Notes: generated by a model not told the origin, from the sequence alone. Positions 30,507-41,174 are shown, counted from the first letter of the stretch. The stretch: 64,000 bases of DNA from Phymatolithon calcareum (GCA_977006965.1 OZ345370.1:248001-312000), one strand, 5' to 3'. Program-made: numbers and translations.

Positions 30507-31439
30507 GGCGGCGGCGAACGGGAACGAGGGGCGCGTCTGCAGATGCTCGAGTAAGAGCGGGTTAAAGAAAGGAGAGAATGTAAATACCGGGGGATGCGGC
30601 CCACATTGTTGCGCGGTGGGGAACGATGAGGTGACTTAGAGCCGCGATCGGCGATCAGCCTTTTTCACAGCAGGGCATACGTCCCTAAACATACAGTAGG
30701 CGTATGGGTAAAATTATTAGCTAAGGTGTATCAGCTATGAAACACGTGACAAACCCTAAGTGGAGAGGTAGAGAAAAGGCAACTATTGTATGGTGTCGTA
30801 GCGAAAAGTGCTCAACGGAATTTAACATGCCTTCAAGACACTGCAAGGAGAGTGGAAGAAAACAATGTAGTAGCAAGAATTGGCAAGTACGAAATAGCGA
30901 GTGCGAAGGAGAAAGGTGTGAATAGAAAAATCTAATGTGGTGAAACGAACAAAAAATGGACGAAAAGAACGAAACAAGGCCAGCAGACGAGCATATTGCA
31001 CTTGTCCATCCACAGGTTGCTCCACTTTTGTTCTTTTCCTCACGTGTTACCATTTATTTACGAAGGGAACAATCACCATCGTTGGGGTCGACTTTTTTCC
31101 AACTCGTTCTGAACATCGTATGATAACATAGTTTTTGCAGCCTTCCATGCTGCGGAGGACTTGAATCATCTGACCTTCTCGATTATGGGCAAAATGAGAA
31201 ATAGTGGCAAACGCGCTTATCGTAAGCAACGGCCATTTCTTGTTGTATGACCAAATTGGTGCGCCTCCGTCGGCGATGACTCCTAAGATTGCGGAGACTT
31301 GGAGAGATTTTATGCTTCTTGGTCGAGTGCGGTGTTATAGGGTGATTGCAAACGAGGCGACTGCAAAACTTGTGGATGGACAGCGTGCTTTTCAACATAT
31401 TAAGCCTGGATGAACTCATCTGAACGCTTATCCCTTTCG
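30507..31439. other. Intergenic, no gene recognised
   Basis: Upstream region of the GT92-like gene and beyond. A plus/minus pair of 60-110-codon frames around 30721-31131 has no recognisable content. No TATA box identified with confidence. Confidence 0.45.
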
Positions 31440-32287
31440 TAGTGTAGAAGGCGACAATTTGCATGCAAGCGTCTCTTCTTCTTTATTGCGGGTTTTTGAA
31501 GTTGTTGTAAAACAACTCCGCACCCTTACGGCTACAGTAGACTGTAACAGATATGAGTGGTAATTGCTCAAAGCTGCACAAAGTGCAGACCTTCGGGGAG
31601 CTTAGCATCCATACATCTACGCAGCCAAGAGACCAGAGCTGGTTTTTTTGGAATGCACTTAATCGTGTTGCACCAACAATAATAGAAACTCTTCTTCAGA
31701 CAGAATCCACCCAAAGTCTCTTGGCACTAGAAAAGTTTCCCCAAGCGTCAGCAGATGCGTGCTAACTTTTAAATAAAAGCCTACCTTTCTTCTTCTTCTT
31801 CGCATCCAATCTTCACCCGCTGTCCTTCAAAGGGATACTCCGGGTTGGAAACCATTTATGATGCTCGCGGTACCTGGTCATCTCTTTTCCTTATTTCATC
31901 TCCTTCTGTACTCACTCCCAGCTTCCTTGACAATTGCGGCACACCAAATAGGGCGGAATCCATGTACTACCAAACTACCAGAAGGTGATAGTCTTCTCTC
32001 GTGGGTGAGGCCGGATCACAGCTCTTTCCATTTCAAAAAACCAACTTTCGCGGCAGAACACCTCCGCCTCCTCCAAAACGTCTTTAGATTCCATCACTCC
32101 GCCCATCTGGTGCAGCGACGCTGCGATATCTGGGCGCACGGCATGTTCTCCATGGACGGCAGGCTGCATTAGCAGGCTTTCGGGATACAGTTCCTCAGCC
32201 TCCCTTAAAAAGCATTTAGTTTCCATCACCCAGACAAGATTTCTCAGCGAAACCGCAATATCTCAATGCAAGCCGCAGGCTTTCGCG
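31440..32287 (-). pseudogene. Decayed C-terminal TPR and 3' region of the NB-ARC/TPR gene
   Basis: On the minus strand below the stop codon of the large receptor gene the repeat continues in damaged form: after RESLRLA the frame is lost, then 32229-31975 reads EAEELYPESLLMQPAVHGE and AVRPDIAASLHQMGGVMESK before leaving the TPR pattern. The following sequence (to 31440) matches 8290-8725. A short LINE copy interrupts it at 31626-31801. It ends with CAATAAAGAAGAAG, a plausible original polyadenylation region. Confidence 0.7.
31626..31801 (+). mobile_element. Short LINE 3' end insertion (176 bp)
   Basis: GAGACCAGAGC at the left, then GTGTTGCACCAAC, AGACAGAATCCA, CCCCAAGCGTCAGCAGATGCG, TTTTAAATAAAAG and a TTC tail. 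The uninterrupted homologue at 8.53 kb reads GATGCTGCGTAG across the site, so both ends are fixed to within two bases; any target duplication is at most GC. Confidence 0.8.
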
Positions 32288-35100
32288 TTACAGTTCCTCC
32301 GCCTCGTCCAAAACGCCTTTGGATTCCATCACTCCGCCCAGCTGGTCCAGCGACCCCGCGATACTTGGATTTACAGCATCTTCTCCATGGACGGCACGCT
32401 TCATTCGCAGGCTTTCGCGATAAAGCTCCTCCGCCTCGTCCAAAACGCCTTTACCTTTCATCACTCCGCCCAGATTGTGGAGCGAAACCGCGATATTTGG
32501 ATGTACAGCATCTTCTCCATGGACGGCACGCTCCATTCTCAGACTTTCGCGATAAAGCTGCTCCGCCTCGTCCAAAACGCCTTTGGATTCCATCACTCCG
32601 CCCAGCTGGTCCAGCGACGCCGCGATACTTGGATGTACAGCATCTTCTCCATGGACGGCACGCTTCATTCGCAGGCTTTCGCGATAAAGCTCCTCCGCCT
32701 CGTCCAAAACGCCTTTGGATTCCATCACTCCGCCCAGCTGGTCCAGCGACGCCGCGATACTTGGATGTACAGCATCTTCTCCATGGACGGCACGATACAT
32801 TCGCAGGCTTTCGCGATAAAGCTGCTCCGCCTCGTCCAAAACGCCTTTGGATTCCATCACTCCGCCCAGCTGGTCCAGCGACGCCGCGATACTTGGATGT
32901 ACAGCATCTTCTCCATGGACGGCATGCTTCATTCGCAGGCTTTCGCGATAAAGCTGCTCCGCCTCGTCCAAAACGCCTTTGGATTCCATCATTCCGCCCA
33001 GATTGTCGAGCGACGCCGCGATACTTGGATGTACAGCATCTTCTCCATGAACGGCACGATTCATTCGCAGGCTTTCGCGATAGAGCTGCTCCGCCTCGTC
33101 CAAAACGCCTTTGGATTCCATCATTCCGCCCAGATTGTCGAGCGACGTCGCGATACTTGGATGTACAGCATCTTCTCCATGAACGGCACGATTCATTCGC
33201 AGGCTTTCGCGATAGAGCTGCTCCGCCTCGTCCAAAACGCCTTTACCTTTCATCACTCCGCCCAGCTGGTTCAGCGACGCCGCGATACTTGGATGTACAG
33301 CATCTTCTCCATGGACGGCACGATTCATTCGCAGGCTTTCGCGATAGAGCTGCTCCGCCTCGTCCAAAACGCCTTTGGATTCCATCACTACGCCCAGCTG
33401 GTTCAGCGACCCCGCGATACTTGGATGTACAGCATCTTCTCCATGGACGGCACGCTTCATTCGCAGGCTTTCGCGATAAAGCTCCTCCGCCTCGTCCAAA
33501 ACGCCTTTACCTTTCATCACTCCGCCCAGATTGTGGAGCGAAACTGCGATACTTGGATGTACAGTATCTTCTCCATGGACGGCACGATTCATTCGCAGGC
33601 TTTCGCGATAAAGCTGCTCCGCCTCGTCCAAAACGCCTTTGGATTCCATCACTCCGCCCAGATTGTGGAGCGAAACTGCGATACTTGGATGTACAGCATC
33701 TTCTCCATGGACGGCACGCTTCATTCGCAGGCTTTCGCGATAAAGCTGCTCCGCCTCGTCCAAAACGCCTTTGGATTCCATCACTCCGCCCAGCTGGTCC
33801 AGCGACCCCGCGATACTTGGATGTACAGCATCTTCTCCATGGACGGCACGCTCCATTCTCAGACTTTCGCGATAAAGCTCCTCCGCCTCGTCCAAAACGC
33901 CTTTACCTTTCATCACTCCACCCAGATTGTGGAGGGAAACCGCGATACTTGGATGTACAGCATCTTCTCCATGGACGGCACGCTTCATTCGCAGGCTTTC
34001 GCGATAAAGCTGCTCCGCCTCGTCCAAAACGCCTTTGGATTCCATCACTCCGCCCAGCTGGTCCAGCGACGCCGCGATACTTGGATGTACAGCATCTTCT
34101 CCATGGACGGCACGCTTCATTCGCAGGCTTTCGCGATAAAGCTCCTCCGCCTCGTCCAAAACGCCTTTACCTTTCAGCACTCCGCCCAGATTGTGGAGCG
34201 AAACCGTGATATTTGGATGTACAGCATCTTCTCCATGGACGGCACGATACATTTGCAGGCTTTCGCGATAAAGCTGCTCCGCCTCGTCCAAAACGCCTTT
34301 ACCTTTCATCACTCCGCCCAGCTGGTTCAGCGACCCCGCAATACTTGGATGTATAGCATCTTCTCCATGGACGGCGCGCTTCATTCGCAGGCTTTCGCGA
34401 TAAAGCTCCTCCGCCTCGTCCAAAACGCCTTTACCTTTCATCACTCCGCCCAGCTGGTTCAGCGACGCCGCGATACTTGGATTTACAGCATCTTCTCCAT
34501 GGACGGCACGCTCCATTCGCAGGCTTTCGCGATAAAGCTCCTCCGCCTCGTCCAAAACGCCTTTCGATTCCATCACTCCGCCCAGATTGTGGAGCGAAAC
34601 TGCGATTTCTGGATGTACAGCATCTTCTCCATGGACGGCACGCTCCATTCGCAGGCTTTCGCGATAAAGCTGCTCCGCCTCGTCCAAAACGCCTTTGGAT
34701 TCCATCACTCCGCCCAGCTGGTTCAGCGACGCCGCGATACTTGGATGTACAGCATCTTCTCCATGGACGGCATGCTTCATTCGCAGGCTTTCGCGATAAA
34801 GCTGCTCCGCCTCGTCCAAAACGCCTTTGGATTCCATCACTCCGCCCAGCTGGTTCAGCGACCCCGCGATACTTGGATGTACAGCATCTTCTCCATGGAC
34901 GGCACGCTCCATTCTCAGACTTTCGCGATAAAGCTCCTCCGCCTCGTCCAAAACGCCTTTACCTTTCATCACTCCGCCCAGATTGTGGAGCGACGCCGCG
35001 ATACTTGGATGTACAGCATCTTCTCCATGGACGGCACGCTCCATTCGCAGGCTTTCGCGATAAAGCTGCTCCGCCTCGTCCAGAACGCCTTCAATCGCTT
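32250..35100 (-). repeat. 126-bp coding tandem repeat array (TPR units)
   Basis: About 22 units of 126 bp with very high nucleotide identity, differing mainly at a few recurrent positions (E/K/N/Y in LRM-x-RAV, HN/NQ/DQ/DN before LGG, ESK/KGK after GGVM). The variants are shuffled among units rather than drifting gradually, which points to unequal exchange or gene conversion. The opposite strand is open for 917 and 647 codons as a by-product. Confidence 0.9.
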
Positions 35101-38100
35101 TTATTCTAGCAAGTTGATGCAGTACTTTGGCGCACATTGAGGACTCTGGATAGAAAGATGGACCGTTTTCGCGTTGCCGGAACTGTCGAGGAATACATAC
35201 CGCTGACAGCGTGCGCCATTTTTGGCCTTCACTCTGAATCTTATGAAGTGCATTTCGTGCGTCGTTCTCTGAGTCCCTGAATTGCCCAATGCCATAGCGA
35301 GCGTGACTGCGAAGAATGATGTAGTTGAGCCACTTTTCCCGATCTTGCCGTCGCTTTGTTTCCTCAATCGTCCTCACGCACGTGAGCGCGGAAACAAGTT
35401 TGGACGCAAGTTCTCGAACGCCGAGTTTTCTATCTTCCCAAGGTACTAGGGGAAGCACTAGGGAACAAAGATCATCAGCCTCCCTTGCTCGTCCGCTTGA
35501 AAGCAACATATCAATCGCAAAATTGGCAAGTGGCTCTGATTTGGTTGCAAACATCTCCATTGCAATCCGTCTGCTAACCTGCATCTGCTCTTTCACAACA
35601 CTGATTGCATGAGGTAGCAGATATCGCATCGTTTCCCCATACACATAAGGCAAAGAATTGAAATTAAATCCGTCTTCTTCTAGAACCTGCGATACGCACG
35701 CATGCACTGCTCGCAGCGCACGATCCTGACATGCACGACGCTCTGTCCCCGCATCCGTTCGAACACAAAGTCGAATCATTGTGTGCAGCTTGAAGACTGC
35801 ATGTCTGGTTGTCCCACTCTCATTTTCCATCGACAGTAGGGATGCGTCATTCACCAGTTCGAGCTTCACAGTGTTGAAATAAGGAAGATTCGAACTTTCA
35901 CCCATCGACTCATCCCGAGAACATTCCATTACGACGCGCTTCATCAGACGCTCCGGAATATCTCTGTCACCCAACATTGCAACCGCACGTAGGACACTTC
36001 TCGAAAGCAGGTCCAACTTAGACATATTGACCTTCCATGTGGTCCAAATCGCTCTTTGCTCCTCACGTACGCCATATGACTTCATTGCTTTGCGAAAAAC
36101 TGACGACAAGTCTTCGTTTTTCCACTGTTTCTTGTACACCTCAACATATTCGGCAAATGTTATTCCCGCGCTTGCAATGAAGCTCCCAGCCTGCACCAGG
36201 GCTAAAGGAAGGCCCGCAAGACCATAGATCTCCTTTCCCCCGCCAAGGTCGACAAGTGCACGATACTCCTCGGGATCTTCATATTTTAGACGTTCCAGAG
36301 CCGAGTATATCGCTGTATCGCGCTTGGCCGTCCTGCTTTCCGCATTCTTGAATTTCAATAGTACACACATGGCGTCCTCCTCCTCTAACGGCGATAACTT
36401 CAGTATCTGCTCCTCCGCCAGTCCAGGCCATAGCATGGGATCCCCCCGTCTTGACGTCACGATCAGCCATCCGCACTCGCCTTCTGCTAATTGAGCAATC
36501 TGTCCCAGAACTTCAGCGGCCTCTTCGTCGTCCGCGTTGTCCAAACAAAGTATCCAACGACCTTCTAAACTGTCCAGTGCTCGACCTAACTCCGCAATGA
36601 CCGGTCCAACACTGGATCTGTCGCTTTCAGGTAAATAAAACCGACCGAGTCGTTGCGCGAAATCTACCACTGACGACAATATTTGAGCCTCGTTGCCCGC
36701 CACTGAGACCCAATACGCACCACCAGGTACAAGCCCGTTCCTTCGCGCTGACTCGGCAAAAGACACCATCAACTGGGTCTTCCCAGCACCTCCATACTGA
36801 GTAATAGCGGCGCTTCCAAAGCGCTGCAATATTTTTTGCAACATCTCTCGTTCCTTGCTACGACCAACAAAGTATGGTGAGAGACTCGGCATAGGCAAAA
36901 CATCCCCATTATAACCACTGCTGCCAACAGTGGCTAACGATTGGTTCTTATCAATCTCCCTCTTCATTTTGAGGATCGCGACATCGCCGGTATTCCGGAT
37001 GGCGACCAACCTCTCGTGAAATGATTTTATCTTCGACTCAGCATCGCTCACCATACTCGAGCTCATTGCTTGCCAGACTTTGCCTCGCATCAGTTGATCT
37101 TCTATGCCTTCGAGAGTCTGCATGCACCCTTCCTGAAACTTGAAAATGGCTTCAACGCGCAAGTCGTCGATTCCTGCCTCGGGATTCAGAACAGCAATTA
37201 TGCTTTCCGATGCGGCGACCGATAGCGTTTCAAGCTCTGAGTGAAGTCTTGGCAGAATTTGGCGGCCGCGAGCTCCTTCAGACACCATGTGTGCGAGTCT
37301 TGCTCCAAGCGCTACCACCTGAAAAGCTGCGCTCACGACGGTAACACACTTAGTGACGTCGGCGACTTTTGCAGCCGTCTCCGCAACATTCGGCACGCTT
37401 TCACGGAGTACCTTGACAACGACGGCCACTGATTGCACGAAGTCTGGAATTCTGCTTGCAGAATTCAGGGTATCCGCCAATTGCAAAATGGGAGACCCAG
37501 AACCACTATCACTGAAGTGGGAAGTCCCAGCGGCGGCCGAGACAGGGCGGTTGAGCAAATGTCGTTTTGATGCAACTTGATCGTGAATAACACTGGCAAT
37601 CGCGAGGACCGGGACACCGCTCGAGACTCTAGTAGACACTAGCGTCCGATATATCTCCATCAGTGCCTTCCATGGCGCAATTCGGACTCGCAGAGTACTC
37701 ATCCAGTCACTTCTCTCACTATCAGAGCTGGCGACGATGACGACGGTCTTTCTGCCGCGCACGGCTGGGATACGTGAGGGCAGTCGACCGGAAACGCAAA
37801 GCGCTGGACCTCCATCTGTGTTACCTTGGAACGGGCGCACCGCATCTTCGACATCCTTCCAAGCGGCGTCTGTGGGAAGGCGGTCAAGTACGAGACACTC
37901 TTCGCAGCGAAAGTCCAACAGCGTGTGCGGGGCTTCCAAGTTGGCGGCATCCTTGACGTACTTCCAGCGCAGGGCGCTCGCGAAAGCAAGCCACGCTTCC
38001 CGGGGATTGGCCTGTGTCGACCGCGCGTTTTCCTCTGACTGGTAAACCAAGGCTTTCGGAAATAAATTTTCAGGCACATTCGCAGTTGACGACATGGAGG

Positions 38101-38122
38101 GAATATGTGCGGAAGTGTTCAT
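32288..38122 (-). CDS. NLR-type receptor: PH-like, helical region, NB-ARC, about 22 TPRs
   Basis: 1944 aa, no intron visible. Residues about 45-150 resemble a PH-type fold ending in the usual tryptophan helix (SERSDWMSTLRVRI). About 200-400 is helical and hydrophobic-patterned (VADVTKCVTVVSAAFQVV), possibly a HeLo/coiled-coil-like signalling domain. NB-ARC (about 420-760) has the P-loop QYGGAGKTQL, the Walker B-like RWILCLDNADD and GLPLALVQAGSF. Residues 1009-1944 are 21 full 42-aa TPRs of the kinesin-light-chain type (consensus GVLDEAEELYRESLRM, AVHGEDAVHPSIA) and a partial 22nd. NLR proteins sense ligands through repeats and oligomerise through NB-ARC. The frame ends at TAA where other repeats have TAT or TAC (tyrosine), so the C-terminus is truncated relative to an ancestor. 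Function as immune receptor is inferred. Confidence 0.85.
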   Translation of the reverse strand: MNTSAHIPSMSSTANVPENLFPKALVYQSEENARSTQANPREAWLAFASALRWKYVKDAANLEAPHTLLDFRCEECLVLDRLPTDAAWKDVEDAVRPFQGNTDGGPALCVSGRLPSRIPAVRGRKTVVIVASSDSERSDWMSTLRVRIAPWKALMEIYRTLVSTRVSSGVPVLAIASVIHDQVASKRHLLNRPVSAAAGTSHFSDSGSGSPILQLADTLNSASRIPDFVQSVAVVVKVLRESVPNVAETAAKVADVTKCVTVVSAAFQVVALGARLAHMVSEGARGRQILPRLHSELETLSVAASESIIAVLNPEAGIDDLRVEAIFKFQEGCMQTLEGIEDQLMRGKVWQAMSSSMVSDAESKIKSFHERLVAIRNTGDVAILKMKREIDKNQSLATVGSSGYNGDVLPMPSLSPYFVGRSKEREMLQKILQRFGSAAITQYGGAGKTQLMVSFAESARRNGLVPGGAYWVSVAGNEAQILSSVVDFAQRLGRFYLPESDRSSVGPVIAELGRALDSLEGRWILCLDNADDEEAAEVLGQIAQLAEGECGWLIVTSRRGDPMLWPGLAEEQILKLSPLEEEDAMCVLLKFKNAESRTAKRDTAIYSALERLKYEDPEEYRALVDLGGGKEIYGLAGLPLALVQAGSFIASAGITFAEYVEVYKKQWKNEDLSSVFRKAMKSYGVREEQRAIWTTWKVNMSKLDLLSRSVLRAVAMLGDRDIPERLMKRVVMECSRDESMGESSNLPYFNTVKLELVNDASLLSMENESGTTRHAVFKLHTMIRLCVRTDAGTERRACQDRALRAVHACVSQVLEEDGFNFNSLPYVYGETMRYLLPHAISVVKEQMQVSRRIAMEMFATKSEPLANFAIDMLLSSGRAREADDLCSLVLPLVPWEDRKLGVRELASKLVSALTCVRTIEETKRRQDREKWLNYIILRSHARYGIGQFRDSENDARNALHKIQSEGQKWRTLSAVCIPRQFRQRENGPSFYPESSMCAKVLHQLARIKAIEGVLDEAEQLYRESLRMERAVHGEDAVHPSIAASLHNLGGVMKGKGVLDEAEELYRESLRMERAVHGEDAVHPSIAGSLNQLGGVMESKGVLDEAEQLYRESLRMKHAVHGEDAVHPSIAASLNQLGGVMESKGVLDEAEQLYRESLRMERAVHGEDAVHPEIAVSLHNLGGVMESKGVLDEAEELYRESLRMERAVHGEDAVNPSIAASLNQLGGVMKGKGVLDEAEELYRESLRMKRAVHGEDAIHPSIAGSLNQLGGVMKGKGVLDEAEQLYRESLQMYRAVHGEDAVHPNITVSLHNLGGVLKGKGVLDEAEELYRESLRMKRAVHGEDAVHPSIAASLDQLGGVMESKGVLDEAEQLYRESLRMKRAVHGEDAVHPSIAVSLHNLGGVMKGKGVLDEAEELYRESLRMERAVHGEDAVHPSIAGSLDQLGGVMESKGVLDEAEQLYRESLRMKRAVHGEDAVHPSIAVSLHNLGGVMESKGVLDEAEQLYRESLRMNRAVHGEDTVHPSIAVSLHNLGGVMKGKGVLDEAEELYRESLRMKRAVHGEDAVHPSIAGSLNQLGVVMESKGVLDEAEQLYRESLRMNRAVHGEDAVHPSIAASLNQLGGVMKGKGVLDEAEQLYRESLRMNRAVHGEDAVHPSIATSLDNLGGMMESKGVLDEAEQLYRESLRMNRAVHGEDAVHPSIAASLDNLGGMMESKGVLDEAEQLYRESLRMKHAVHGEDAVHPSIAASLDQLGGVMESKGVLDEAEQLYRESLRMYRAVHGEDAVHPSIAASLDQLGGVMESKGVLDEAEELYRESLRMKRAVHGEDAVHPSIAASLDQLGGVMESKGVLDEAEQLYRESLRMERAVHGEDAVHPNIAVSLHNLGGVMKGKGVLDEAEELYRESLRMKRAVHGEDAVNPSIAGSLDQLGGVMESKGVLDEAEEL

Positions 38123-38477
38123 TGACGAGTACTGAAGTTGGTTCTCGGGCGTGCGAAAATTAGGGAAGAGAGAAAGGTTCAGTGTTCATAAGGGCGTGTG
38201 CGACGAAGAGTTGACATGCAACTGTACATTGTTAACATTGAACTGTTGTATGTCGAGATTGCAGAATTCTGCGAATCACAGTGTACTGACAGGGGAAAGT
38301 TACGTACTGATATTTTAAAATATCAGTACTGTACACTGTGATTCGAATTTCGACATAGGCGAAATCTCGTGATATGAGCGAGATATGGCTTTCCCCCACT
38401 CCAGGGAGCCCTATGAAATCATAACCATGTACTGTAATTCGAAAATATCGAATTTATGACATGTACTGCATTGAAAA
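38123..38477. repeat. Upstream region of receptor gene with nested inverted repeat
   Basis: A 26-bp perfect palindrome (38304-38329, centred on TTTTAAAA) sits inside longer inverted arms GAATCACAGTGTAC (38273-38286) and GTACACTGTGATTC (38331-38344), with weaker complementarity beyond (TATGTCGA / TTTCGACATA). It could be a foldback MITE. The receptor promoter must lie in or before this element. No TATA box identified. Confidence 0.6.
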
Positions 38478-38896
38478 TAGGGATGGCCCTCCCGAAAGGG
38501 CTCCTCCCCGAAATGGGCCCTTTTTTACCTCAAAGAGGGGATTTTGCCCTCTCCCTCGCGCCAAGTAGAGGGCCCCTTTCGGGCTTATGATATTCTTACG
38601 ACAACGAAGTGCTTATGATATTAGAATATGGACAGAATTGTACAGTATACAGAAACGTGGACGCAGCATTAGCTTCATGGCATGAGGGCTACGGATTCAG
38701 GACGAGAAATCAACCTGCCAGTGCTTCTGACGTATGATACTGATGTCTGATGAAACAATCCTCCCCAGTTTCGGGCTTTTCGGGGCCCGAAATCATGTCT
38801 GTAATGAGGGTCAAAGAGGGCCCCTCCCCTCTAGAGGGCCACTGATAGAGGGCAAGTACGGCCCTCCGGGCCAATGTTTCGGGAGAGCCATCCCTA
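38478..38896. mobile_element. hAT-type MITE, 419 bp
   Basis: Terminal inverted repeats TAGGGATGGCCCTCCCGAAA (left) and its complement with one mismatch (right), flanked by a perfect 8-bp duplication ATTGAAAA (38470-38477 and 38897-38904). The YAGGGRTGGC terminus and 8-bp duplication are diagnostic of the hAT superfamily. The inside is G/C-run rich (GGGCCC, GAGGGC) with no ORF, so it is non-autonomous. Confidence 0.9.
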
Positions 38897-39424
38897 ATTG
38901 AAAAGCAAATGGATCGAACATCATGTACCGATACTTGCAGTGCAACGAATGCCCAAAAAATAAACGAAAAAAAGGTTCTTCAGTTTTGAGGATTGCAATT
39001 GGTTTGCAGTTTGCAGTCTTGCAGGTGACCTTAAAATGTAGATATTTTTAGGGAGATTTTGGGTCGGGAAGGGCACTCCGATTTCAGTTCTTTCATTCAT
39101 TCTGCCTTTTCCCCTAATGGGTCTAGCAGCGATTCGAGGGTCTGAGTTTTTTCCACTCTATTCTATTGCTAGCGAGCTGGACTGCGGTTTGGACGTCTAG
39201 GCTAGGTAGGTCACCAAAGACCGTGAGTCCCAGAATGTTCCATAACTTTAGTTCCATAAGGTTATGGTATTCTAAGTGATGCGGGTGCGCCGTGTAAGAA
39301 GCCATGTAAGGAGCCATAAACAGCCAATCAGCACTGCATTCCTCGCATCCTTATTGGATAAAACTGTTTTCTTCACAATGGATTGGCCAAAAAATCGCCA
39401 TTCTGAACATCTGATTGGTACACT

Positions 39425-39740
39425 AAGGGGATTAAAATTTCAAGATGTTTTGAAATAAATTAACTTATACAATCATGCTTGAAATAAGATTTTGGCAGCG
39501 GTGAAAGTGTACCTTTCTGGAATTCTGAAGGATGATGTCGATTTCATAAAATCGTATGCCAAAGGACTTTTTAGACGATTTATGATTGGAAAGAAGGGAT
39601 TAAAATTTCAAAATGTTTTGAAATAAATTAACTGATACAGTCATACTTGAAATAAGATTTTGTCAACGGTGAAAGTGTACCTTTCTGGAATTCTGAAGGA
39701 TGATGTCGTTTTTAAAACTTCTTATGCTAAAATCTCAGCG
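39425..39740 (+). repeat. Tandem duplication, about 170-bp unit, two copies
   Basis: GGGATTAAAATTTCAAGATG at 39427 recurs as GGGATTAAAATTTCAAAATG at 39597, followed by TTGAAATAAATTAACT and GGTGAAAGTGTACC in both. Noncoding, AT-rich. Confidence 0.75.
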
Positions 39741-41174
39741 ATGTGATGTTTCCGGTAAGTGTTCGAATATTGATTATCAAGCTGATTTTGGCGGTATCAA
39801 AGTATATCAAGATTTCCAGTCCGATATCAACTACTGTAATGTAATGACATCCATGGTTTCATAACAGTTTTGCGTACGTATTCCCCATTTAAACAATCAA
39901 AATCGTTGATTATTCGAAGATTTTTCTGTCCTATCACACGTGTCAGAGAATGACTATGGAGAAACTACTTTACTGGCAGACAGATAACTGTAATTGATAT
40001 TATATCAAGGTTTGAGGCATAATATCAAAAGTGATATCAAGTTTCAGAATTAGGGTGATGCTCATTCCTAATTTGTTGGAACATTTCATGGAAGTGGAAC
40101 AACGCCATCCAACTTCTTCTTCCATTGTTGTCGAATTCCATGGTGATATTCTCATTGCATTTACGTATTCGCCTTCATCAATGGCGCATGTGTACAATTC
40201 TACCGCAAGAGTGATAGCACAGTACATCTTTTGGATTCAAATATATTTCGAAATAAAATTCAGTGCGTCCTAGTCTTACGAATATACGGGAAAACCTTCT
40301 TCAGTTGCTGCCTCCCAGCTTGTAAACTGTGAAGGACAGTACGATACTGTAGTAATTAATTTTAAAACTTTTTTGGCTGGGCTCACAAGTCTAGATTTCG
40401 CATTTTTGAATAAACCATTTTTTAGGTTTCGTGAAGTAAATGTTTCTTATAATACGAATAGGTTCCGATGACAGATATCCATTCAGAAACTGTGTATGTC
40501 ATACCCAGTTTATCTTCATTCTACGCGCAGTCAATGGGCTTGTGCTGGTCATCTACATTCAACAATGATTTCCACAGGTGTGCTCCCCCTGGTAACAGCT
40601 CTTCTTTTCATGCTATTGTTGACTTTTATTATCGCAACCATGCTGCCGGGCGTACGCTGAGACAGTACTGTCGCGGGTGTAAAAGAATCTCATGCTTTCA
40701 CTCACGACATGGACTCGACCAACCATCAAATCGTGCGACATCGAGAACTCTTATTTTTCATATGGCTCCAGAGTCATTAGGACACCTTTAATTCAACTAG
40801 CATTCTGTAGGCACGGGCCATGTCTAGCCATTGTCGCTCATATAACTCATATTCACTTCCATTCGCATTCGCCTCAATCTCACTTCGGTTTATCTTTTCT
40901 ATGTCTCGCTCATTTATCACTGGCCATAACACCACTAACACAATACAAAACCTGCACAAGCACAACATCAGCACTGTGAACCCTACCAATTCAACCGCCC
41001 ACCCAACTTCAGCTCTTCAAATACACTAAAGGAACTGATACAAGCACTCTTAAAGTATCAGATACCCGCTCTTCTTCCCTCTTTCTACAACTTTCTTAAG
41101 AAAGTGTACAACGCGACTTTCAACTTCCAAATTGTACGCCATTCTTACAATTTTATTGAAACGCATGATTATCG
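39741..41174. other. AT-rich, no gene; small relics
   Basis: Holds a third, partial copy of the dispersed repeat (40268-40330, AGTCTTACGAATATACGGG) and a 50-bp relic of the NB-ARC/WD40 family at 40462-40512 (minus-strand TTTCTGAATGGATATCTGTC, coding FLNGYLS as at 54.4 and 63.65 kb). Other short frames are not recognised. Confidence 0.5.

Noticed and set aside
32250-35100. Regular repeat array as a CRISPR
   Set aside because: The 126-bp period is entirely coding, with no unique spacers, in a eukaryotic gene.
32387-35140. 917-codon and 647-codon plus-strand open frames across the receptor repeat
   Set aside because: They are antisense shadows of the 126-bp TPR units: because the unit length is a multiple of three, a frame open in one unit is open in all. 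The minus strand encodes a coherent TPR protein continuous with NB-ARC.
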